Part shown: positions 11,767 through 19,500 of the stretch, one piece after another
Layout of the letters: every line of letters begins with the position of its first letter
Position numbering within the stretch: position 1 is the stretch's first letter
Source of the DNA: Caecitellus pseudoparvulus
Taxonomy: Eukaryota; Bigyra: Bicosoecida
Direction: 5' to 3'
Length of the DNA: 64,000 nt
Assembly: GCA_965644315.1 (NCBI GenBank)
Contig: CBFFRQ010000054.1
Span: forward strand, 62,001 to 126,000
Notes under the pieces: generated by a model
Told to the model about the DNA's origin: nothing
The model's input: only the letters and a program-made list of their open reading frames with translations
Database searches by the model: none
Translations under genes and position numbers: made by a program

Positions 11767-13409
11767 ATGGCGGGGACAGATGCACATGGTGCCGCGTTCG
11801 GCGAGGCAGCCCTGACCAGGCTGGCCAGCGGCGGCTTCGTCGTCATGGCCGGGGCGCCCGCAGGCACTGTGGTGGGCATAGACACAGCATCTTGGGCAGT
11901 TACTGAAGGGTTCACCGGGTTTAAACTGATCCCACCAGGCGTGCACTTCGTGTCTTTCGGGTGGGTGGGCTGCGGAAATTGCTTCCTTCCTGGACCACAC
12001 TCCGCTCTCCCTTGCTTGCTCCCGGCAGAGTCGCAAAGGATACAAGCGGGATGATCTTGCGCGAGGGGCTGTTTGTGAACCTTGCTGCTGGACAAGTGGA
12101 GGTCATGCTGTGGGACGCAGCGCAGGAGCGTTTCCAGCATGGAAAGGCCGTGGACGCCTCAACAGCTGAGACGCTGCGCCGGCGGTGTCTGGGCATGGAC
12201 CTGGACAAGGGTCTGGCCCCCTACCCCATGCAGCAAGTGATGCAGTGGATGGCTCTCTCCAACTGCATTCTGCCGCCATACCTCGAGCCCATTCTGCCAG
12301 TGCAACGGATGGTCGTCTCTGCGCCGGCGCTGGCTGCAGCGCCGGCAAGTCCTCCGCCTGCCAGTGACGGTGGCGCCGCAGAGCACAAAAGCAGCGACCC
12401 CACCTTCACCGAACCTACAAGGCTTCCATCACATGCCGCATCTTCAGCAGCTGAGGCAAGCAGCGAAGCGCCTGACCCGAAGGCGGTGGCTGCGCTGCAA
12501 GCCGAGTCACAAGCGGTGGAGTTCGAGGCGAGCGGTGTTCCTGGAACACGCATGTTCTTCACACACATTCCCGGAACGCCTGGTCCCCGTCAGGCACCCG
12601 CCTGGCGCACAGCTCACGGTGTAGACCCCTCTGGCGCCCTGGCTGTGGCGTCCGCCCGCACTGAAGGGGGCATGCCTGCCCTGCTGTGCCAACTACAAGT
12701 GGCGTTCCTGTCCTTCTACCTCACCGACTCCCTGCAAGGCTTCAACGCGTGGAAGGCGCTGCTGAACACGCTGTGTCGTGCGGAGTGGTGTTTGACGGGA
12801 GGCTACGAAGGCGCCCGTGATGCAACCCCCCTGCCGCCCGCCATAGCGCCCCCCCCAACAACCTCGACTGCCGCTGCAGCCGCTGGGGATGCGACATCGC
12901 ACCACGTCTGTCCAGCCGAGTGTTTGGAAGGTGATGTGTGGGTGTCTGCCTTCACCGCCCTCAGGGCACAAGTGAGCCTGCTGCCTGACGAGTTTGCAGG
13001 GCTTGATGAAGCTGGCGACGCCCACAGCTTCGTCACCCAAGCCCTGCGGCGTCTGGCAGGGACGGTGGCACGGTATGGCTCAGGCGTGCTCAGTGGAGGC
13101 GGCCAGGCGGGCACGCCGCATAGGGAGGGTTCGCCCCGCATCCTGCTCCCTGTTGAGCGAGCAGCCTGCCAGCTCATCAACACAGGCGAGCGCACGCTGA
13201 AACAGCGCCTAAGGCCCGTCCCTGCGCCTCGTGAGAAGGGTGCCGATTTGTCTGGTGAAGCCCAGCCCGTGGAGATGCCTGCAGATGGCGGGCAACGCCG
13301 CCTGACCCGCGCTGAGGTCATCGCGCTGCTGGGCGACGAGTGGGACGGAGACGACGAAGATGATGTACCTGTCATTGTGGATGCCATGAGCAAGCTATCC
13401 ATCAGCTGA
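11767..13409 (+). CDS. AAR2: AAR2 splicing factor (U5 snRNP assembly)
   Basis: Exons 11767-11960 and 12029-13409 join in phase (GG+A) to 524 residues. The N-terminal domain shows the family pattern PAGTVVGIDTASWAV, then FKLIPPGVHFVSFG, and after the splice VAKDTSGMILREGLFVNL. The C-terminal helical domain shows LCQLQVAFLSFYLTDSLQGF and WKALLNTLCRAEWCL, matching AAR2_C. Known role: AAR2 holds Prp8 in the cytoplasmic U5 snRNP precursor and is replaced by Brr2 during nuclear maturation. A low-complexity linker (about residues 190-260) and an acidic DDEDDV tail are extra. Its presence fits the intron-rich genes around it. The first intron carries an exact TGCGGAAATTGC box 10 nt after the donor. 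Confidence 0.9.
11971..11982 (+). promoter_or_regulatory. TGCGGAAATTGC box in first intron of AAR2
   Basis: Exact consensus copy of the recurrent element, within intron 11961-12028, 10 nt from the donor and 204 bp after the ATG. Confidence 0.5.
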
Positions 13410-13734
13410 GGTTGGCATCGCTCCAAACAGGTAGAGGACAGTCCCACCCGCCTTGCCTGTGCATGCAAGAACTCTGTATTGCAACGGGCATGGCATAAGT
13501 TGGAAGAATCCGGCCCTGGGTTGATGGATCGTTGCCTGGGCTGTGAACTTTCAGCGCGACAGCTCGACACTGCAAGCTCGCGAAGCTCAGAGGTTTTGGG
13601 TTGGAATAGCATGTGTGACAGCCTGTCAGCAGAAGCCTGAATCAATACACCTCCTTGATTGGGTGACTCGCCTTGAAGAGAGGGAAGGAGGCGTCATTCA
13701 AATAAGGTGCAGCTGCCGTTGCTTGCGCCAGCTG

Positions 13735-13893
13735 GTGGGGTGCAGTGCACAGTGCGGTCCAAAATTGAACATGCTCACGCAAAATCAGAGGCTTACGAGT
13801 TGTTGACATGCCATTTGCCACTGTCAGGCAGAGCAGGACGAAGGCCGTTGTGTCTCAAGCGCTGAGTGCGGAATCTGACGTGCACACCACGCC
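13735..13893 (+). repeat. duplicated ankyrin-gene promoter, copy 1
   Basis: Aligns with 15265-15424. Shared blocks include GGTGCAGTGCA near the start, TGTCAGGC followed by GAGCAGGAC, AGGCCG, then TGCGGAATCTGA and CACCACGCCATGG at the start codon. The two promoters were duplicated with their genes and have since diverged by small indels. Confidence 0.75.
13867..13878 (+). promoter_or_regulatory. TGCGGAATCTGA box before ankyrin-like gene 1
   Basis: Lies 15 nt before the start codon at 13894. Same 12 bases at 15401-15412 and, inverted, at 10-21. Related to the GCGGAANTTG element found in introns elsewhere. Confidence 0.5.
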
Positions 13894-15087
13894 ATGGCTG
13901 CTGAGCGCGACAGTCAGTCATTTGTGGCACAATGGAAGGCTGCATGTAAAGCTGATCAGGCAGATGTACTAATGACCTTGCTGCGAGGGCTTGAAGATCG
14001 CCAGGGGCTTGAGGTTGAAGGTTTGTCAAGTGCTGACACAGCGACTGGTTTCTTTGTTACGTGCCGGACAGGACATGTTGAGCTGTTGCGTGAGCTGTTG
14101 GCGCTGGAGGGGAAGCTTTCTTTGTTTGTGCACAGGAGATACCTGCGTACACCCGAGTTGGGCTTCCGCGAATCGTGCAAATATGGGCAGTTGGGTGTGG
14201 TTCGGGAGCTCCTTGCTCTGAGCGGGCCTCGTGAGGTGGACGTGCATACAGAAGGTGTGTTTGGGCCGGAGACTGGCTTCCAGTGGGCCTGTGCGCACGG
14301 GTATGTGGATTTGATGCGCGAGCTGCTAGCCTTAACGGGCCATCGTGAAGTGGATGTGCATGCTGGGCCTGAGGGCCGACGTGAAGCTGGCTTCCAACTC
14401 GCCTGTGAGAATGGGCATGTCAGTGTGGTGCGGGAGCTGCTAACTCTCACAGGGCATCGTGAGGTGGACGTGCACGCTGGGCCTGAGGGCAATCCAAACG
14501 CTGGATTCGTCCTTGCCTGTCGCAATGGTCACATTGATGTGGTGCGCGAGCTGCTAGCTTTGAGCGGACATCGTGAGGTGAACGTGCATGCAGGGCCTGA
14601 GGGCAAACCTGAGCAAGGTTTCCGGTTTGCCTGTGAGCATGGGCACCTGGATGTGGTGCGCGAGCTGCTGGCTCTGACCGGCGACCGTGAAGTGGATGTC
14701 CATGCAGGACCTGCAGGTAGGTCTGAGTATGGCTTCGTCGCTGCTTGTCAGAACGGCCACCTTGGTGTGGTGCGGGAGCTGCTGACCCTCAGCGGGCATC
14801 GTGAGGTGAATGTGCATGCTGGTGCTGAGGGCTGGCCTGAGATTGGCTTCCACCTCGCTTGTAAGAACGGACACATTGACGTGGTGCGGGAGCTGCTGGC
14901 CCTGAGCGGACACCGCGAGGTAGACGTACACGCTGGGCCAGAGGGCTGGCCTGGGGCTGGATTCCGGGATGCTTATATGAACCACCACACTGATGTGGTG
15001 CGCGAGCTACTGGCCCTCACGGGTGATCGCAAGGTCGATGTGCATGCTGCGCTAAAAGGCGATGGGGGGGGCTGGCTTGCGTGCTGA
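13894..15087 (+). CDS. ankyrin-like repeat protein, 38-residue repeats (copy 1)
   Basis: Single exon, 397 residues. After a roughly 45-residue head come about nine repeats of 38 residues with the pattern GF..AC.NGH..VVRELLALTGHREVDVHAGPEG. The core GH..VVRELL is the ankyrin helix pair, but the unit is 5 residues longer than the usual 33, with a long beta-hairpin/loop. In DNA this is a 114-nt tandem array with high identity between units. Such proteins bind other proteins; no partner is suggested by context. The reading frame ends early in the tenth unit at WLAC, after a G-run, and a decayed unit follows downstream. The paralogue at 15425 is similar throughout. Confidence 0.85.
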   Translation: MAAERDSQSFVAQWKAACKADQADVLMTLLRGLEDRQGLEVEGLSSADTATGFFVTCRTGHVELLRELLALEGKLSLFVHRRYLRTPELGFRESCKYGQLGVVRELLALSGPREVDVHTEGVFGPETGFQWACAHGYVDLMRELLALTGHREVDVHAGPEGRREAGFQLACENGHVSVVRELLTLTGHREVDVHAGPEGNPNAGFVLACRNGHIDVVRELLALSGHREVNVHAGPEGKPEQGFRFACEHGHLDVVRELLALTGDREVDVHAGPAGRSEYGFVAACQNGHLGVVRELLTLSGHREVNVHAGAEGWPEIGFHLACKNGHIDVVRELLALSGHREVDVHAGPEGWPGAGFRDAYMNHHTDVVRELLALTGDRKVDVHAALKGDGGGWLAC

Positions 15088-15094
15088 CTGACAC

Positions 15095-15172
15095 AATGGG
15101 AGTGCGAAAGTGCGGCTGGAGCTGTTGGGCCTCACTAGGCATCGAATGTTCCCGCTGCTGTGTGCCGCCTGA
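15095..15172 (+). pseudogene. decayed ankyrin repeat remnant after copy 1
   Basis: Downstream of the stop, bases around 15116-15145 (gagctgttgggcctcactag, gcatcg) match the last repeat of the second gene (gagctgctgggcctcaccgg, acatcg). This suggests copy 1 once ran further and lost its end by a frameshift near the G-run at 15064-15071. Confidence 0.5.
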
Positions 15173-15264
15173 GACTCCTTCTGACCAGGCATAGCATGCA
15201 GCGAGACATTGGAGGGGTGGTAGCCCGCTCGGGCCCCGTCTGCTTGGGTGGACTGGTCGAGGAA

Positions 15265-15424
15265 GTGGGTTGCAGTGCAGAGTGTGATCCAAATTTACAC
15301 ACACACGTGTAGAGTTCAACGGTTTGTGAGGAGCTAAGATGTAACTTGCCTCTGTCAGGCTGAGCAGGACAGCAGAGGCCGCTGTGCTTCGGCCGCAGGG
15401 TGCGGAATCTGAGCCCACCACGCC
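15265..15424 (+). repeat. duplicated ankyrin-gene promoter, copy 2
   Basis: Partner of 13735-13893, with the same order of conserved blocks ending in TGCGGAATCTGA and CACCACGCCATGG. The 21-nt end block is also identical to the inverted sequence at the left edge of the window. Confidence 0.75.
15401..15412 (+). promoter_or_regulatory. TGCGGAATCTGA box before ankyrin-like gene 2
   Basis: Lies 12 nt before the start codon at 15425; identical to the box before copy 1. Confidence 0.5.
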
Positions 15425-16354
15425 ATGGCTGATGAGGGCGACAGCACGTCAGTGGTGGTGCGATGGAAGGCTGCATGTGAAGCTGAACAGGCAGATGGGC
15501 TGTTGAGCGTGCTACAGGGATGTGATGGTGGCGGTGGTCTGGAGCTGGATGGATTGTCAAGCAAGGAGACAACGGCTGGCTTCCTCGTTGCTTGCAAGAC
15601 AGGCCATGTTGGGCTGTTGCGTGGGCTGTTGGCGTTGGAGGGGGAGCTGACGGTGGATGTGCACACAGGAGACCTGTATGGTCCTGAGGTAGGCTTCCGT
15701 GAATCATGCAGGTATGGGCACTTGGGTGTGGTTCGTGAACTCCTGGCTCTGACTGGGCCTCGTAAGGTGGATGTGCATGCAGAAGGCGTGTTTGGGCCTG
15801 ACACTGGCTTCCAGTGGGCCTGCTGGAACGGGCATGCAGACTTGGTGCGTGAGTTGTTCGCTTTGACCGAGCATCAAGAAGTGGACGTGCACACTGAGCA
15901 CGAGTGCGCGCCTGAGGCTGGCTTCCGGCTTGCCTGTGCGAAAGGGCACATCGATGTGGTGCGCGAGCTTCTAGCCCAGACTGGACATCGCGAGGTGAAC
16001 GTGCATGCAGGGCCTGAGGGGGAGCCCGAGGCTGGCTTCCAACTCGCCTGTGAGAATGGGCATGTCAGTGTTGTGCGGGAGCTGCTGGCGCTGACCGGGC
16101 ATCGTGAGGTGGACGTGCATGCTGGTCCTGAGGGCCGGCCTGAGGCTGGTTTTCGACGCGCCTGTACGAATGGCAACATTGAAGTGGTGCGTGAGCTGCT
16201 GGGCCTCACCGGACATCGGGCCATCCCTTTATGGGCGCGACTAGAGGTCGGGCAGGTGGCTGTGCAGCCGGCCAAAGATGCTGTGTGGGCCGGCACCAGC
16301 ACTCGACGGGGGAGAAGTCCAATGCTGCTGTTTCGAGCAGCCCAGCTCGGCTGA
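15425..16354 (+). CDS. ankyrin-like repeat protein, 38-residue repeats (copy 2)
   Basis: Single exon, 309 residues, paralogue of the gene at 13894 in the same orientation. The head (about 45 residues) is conserved, followed by six repeats with GF..AC..GH..VVRELL and the loop HREVDVHAGPEG. It has three fewer repeats than copy 1, as expected from unequal exchange within a 114-nt array. After the last repeat the protein leaves the pattern (HRAIPLWARLEVGQV) and ends with an unrelated 40-residue tail, which may be the ancestral end or a read-through. Function unknown beyond protein binding. Confidence 0.83.
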   Translation: MADEGDSTSVVVRWKAACEAEQADGLLSVLQGCDGGGGLELDGLSSKETTAGFLVACKTGHVGLLRGLLALEGELTVDVHTGDLYGPEVGFRESCRYGHLGVVRELLALTGPRKVDVHAEGVFGPDTGFQWACWNGHADLVRELFALTEHQEVDVHTEHECAPEAGFRLACAKGHIDVVRELLAQTGHREVNVHAGPEGEPEAGFQLACENGHVSVVRELLALTGHREVDVHAGPEGRPEAGFRRACTNGNIEVVRELLGLTGHRAIPLWARLEVGQVAVQPAKDAVWAGTSTRRGRSPMLLFRAAQLG

Positions 16355-16594
16355 TCTCTCCTAGGAAAATGTGGCATTGCAGAGCATCACCAGCCAACCC
16401 GATCTTCCCCTGTCAAAGTCGTAGCAGAAAAGTGCAAAATGAAGTCTATGGACACCCTACCGAACCACACAGTACACGATCGTCCTCTTGGCGTTGCTTG
16501 ACCCCCAGCTTCTGGACCTCGCCGAGGCGAATACGCGAGGGCTGCGTGCCTCTGCCGCAATCCTGCGCCAGCCCAAGCACGGCAGCTTCGAAGA

Positions 16595-19500
16595 ATGGCA
16601 AGTGGTGGACAGTCCCCGCCCAAGCGCCTGATCAGCCCGTGGCTGGTCAAGGCGGCGCATTGTTCTCTGGTCGGCGCGACGCTGCGTCGGTTCTGTGTGG
16701 CGAGCGGGCTGCAGTCGTCGGTCGACTCGGAGCGGCCAGGTGCAATTTCCGCAACGCTGCACTTTGGCAAGGACTCAGCAGAGCCCCAGCACCTCGTTTG
16801 GTCCATCCCTCAAGGCACGGCAAGAGAGGAGCTGTTGACTTGGTTTGCTGGTCTTTCGCCCGCCGCTGCAAGCGCTGCTTGTGCGTGCCCGGCTCAGGGG
16901 GTGGGAGGTCTGGCTCGCAGTGTCGCAGCTGCTGGGCTGGGCGTTGCCGCTGGCAGTCCCCCTCCCTTGCTGGGGGTGGTGGTCTCGTCCGCTTCGTGGA
17001 AGGAGGAGGCCATGCGGACGTGGGAGGATGTTCTGTCCTCCCGCTCCATCGTGCAGGCAGGTCGCACGACGTACCCCTCCTCGCAACAGCGACCTGCCGC
17101 GCCTGCTGCTTCAGGCTCCGGAGGTGATGACGTGGCGGGCGCCATGGCCTGCGTGCACGGTGCCAGCGGGTGTGTACCAGGGGACGGCGACGTCATGTCT
17201 GGGCTGGTGCAGTGGACTGCCACAGTGGACGAGCCCGTCCTTGGCTGTGTGCGACGGGAGGATGGGCAAGCGGTGGTCGCAGACTCGGAATTGCTCGCAG
17301 CGACCCTGCCACCGCCATCACCCATGCGCCTCGCGCCGCCTGCCCGCAAGGCGTGTTCTGTGGATGTCAAGTCGTGGTGGGAGGCCGCAGCCCAGCTCTG
17401 TGAGAAGGTGGGGGCGGACACATTCTGCACGGCAGATCGCCAAAAGCCTGGCGATGGGCAGGGGCTGGCTGTGCCATCTCCCCGCCTGTGCTCCCCCCAA
17501 GCGCGAAGGGGGACCCTCTCTGCCCTTCTACATGCCGCGTCTGCTGGCTGGGTGGGGGCCCGCCTGCAGGATGCGCGGGGCGCCTCCGCTCACCTGCGCT
17601 TGGCCACTCCCGGTACGTGGCTGAGCAAGCTGGTGCTGGTGAAGCTGCAGTTGGTGCACAAGTGGTGGCAGGGACGGTGTGGACCAGACGTGCAAGCCTC
17701 GTCACTTCTGAACGCCCACATCAGTGCTTTAGCCCAGCACTGCGCGTTGGCTGAGCGAACTGATGCGTTTCCACCTGGCGGCCTGTGCGGCACCTGCGCC
17801 CACGCAGGTGCCGACCCAGACACTGCAGCAGCTTTAATAGACTTCTCCACAAACGACGATGCAGAGCAAGAGCCCCTCGTGCAGGCTGTGCAGGGGTTGC
17901 TGCAGACACCCAGCCCCGCGCTGGCGTTCGCGACCAAGCACGCAGTTGCCAAGGGCTGCCACGCCGGCGTGAGTGCAAGCACGCCCCACCCATGGGCAGC
18001 CGAGCGCCTCCCGGCCCCCATCAGTGCAGGCCTGTGGCCTCACATCGTCCATGTTGTTGGGCCCAGTGCTGCAGGTGGCGTCGCCTGGTCTCTGCCACCG
18101 CCTCCGCCTGCAGTGGGCAGCGTGCCGGACGAAGAAATTGTGCAGCACGGCCACCGACCAACCCTGCCGCCTGCAAGCAAGGCGACGCCCCTGCACCGTG
18201 CCGCGCTGCTCGCTGCCTTCCTCCTGCGCACTTCAGCTGCCGCGGCAGCCTCTGCGGACTCTGCAGCTCAGAGCTTGCTGCAGGGGGAGACACCGCCCCT
18301 GCCGCCCAGCCCGCTGCGCACAACGCTGCCCCCTGCGGAAGTTGCAGCACCACGACCTGCTCCTAGCGCCCAGCACGATGGTGCATCCCATGCACATGCT
18401 CTGCACGTCGTAGAGGGCGTCTTGGAAGGCATCCTGCAAGGCGCAGCACAGCGAGCAGTGGCATGGCAGGCTCGAAGGCAGCTCTTGCCTGCCGAGCAAG
18501 CGTTCGCCCTGGATGCCTCCACCCCGGCTGCCTTTGCCTGCGCGGCCCTGCAAGCCGCCCAACAGGCACACAGCACTCAGTCCTTACCCTGCCTGCTCCT
18601 GCAGTCAGCAGGCTGTCCCAGCGCCTGCACGCCGACACCCACCTGCGTCCTGACTGACGCACGGGCTGTGGCGCTGCACCAACTCGCCCTTCCAGCCAGC
18701 CGCCCTGCTTGCGACCCCGCAAAAATAGTACTCGTGGACTACATCACAGCACAGGCCAGTGACCACGGGCCGGACGACATCCTGAGTGCCTGGCACACGG
18801 CATTCTCCACCACGTCGCTCAGCGTGTCGGCTCTGGGTCGCGGCTTGGCTGAGGTACAAGGCGGGTGTGTGCCGCTACGCGCCTACCAACAGGCAGTGGG
18901 CCTACCACCAGCAACCCTTGCCTATGATGTCACGGCTACCATGTCCACTGCTGGCCTCGCGCTGGGTCTGCTCCTGCCACATGAACCAAACGACACCGGG
19001 GACACCACCCACGTGCCCAACTCCACCAGCGGTCGCTTGATGCACATGGCACACCCCAATGTGGGTGTGCAAGGGCTCCTGCGGCGCGTCTACGAAGCTC
19101 TGCACTTGCACTTGCGTGCGGCCCAAGCGGCAGCGCAGTCTGCGCAGCTGGATACGCTGCAGGATGCAGTGGAGCCAGTGTTCGCGGGATGTCCAGCAGC
19201 CGTGAGCCGGGCACGGATGGCGGTGATGGAACGGCAGTGGGACGTGTTCCGGGAGTCCTTCGCCTGCTCATACCGCCACGCAGGCAGCAGTGGACCTCCT
19301 ATCTCCATTCTGGCTGCCCACACCAGCCCCGCACAGTGGTGGACTGCCCAGTGCAGAGTGCTGAGCACCACGACGTGCCTCCTCATTTCCGCAGCTCGAG
19401 ACGCAGGGTACGCAGTGTTTGCAACGGGCCACGTGGCACCCCCCCTGCCCACCCCAACCTCGCCTCTGGATCTCACCTTCCCCTTGCCCCTGAGCAAGCC

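Larger units (their letters stand above)
13410..13893. other. intergenic, promoter of first ankyrin-like gene
   Basis: No supported gene. The last 160 bp are a diverged copy of the sequence before the second ankyrin-like gene (see repeat entries). The rest shows nothing I recognise. Confidence 0.5.

Noticed and set aside
14227-15080. CRISPR-like direct repeats
   Set aside because: The 114-nt units are coding ankyrin-like repeats without unique spacers, in a eukaryotic genome.
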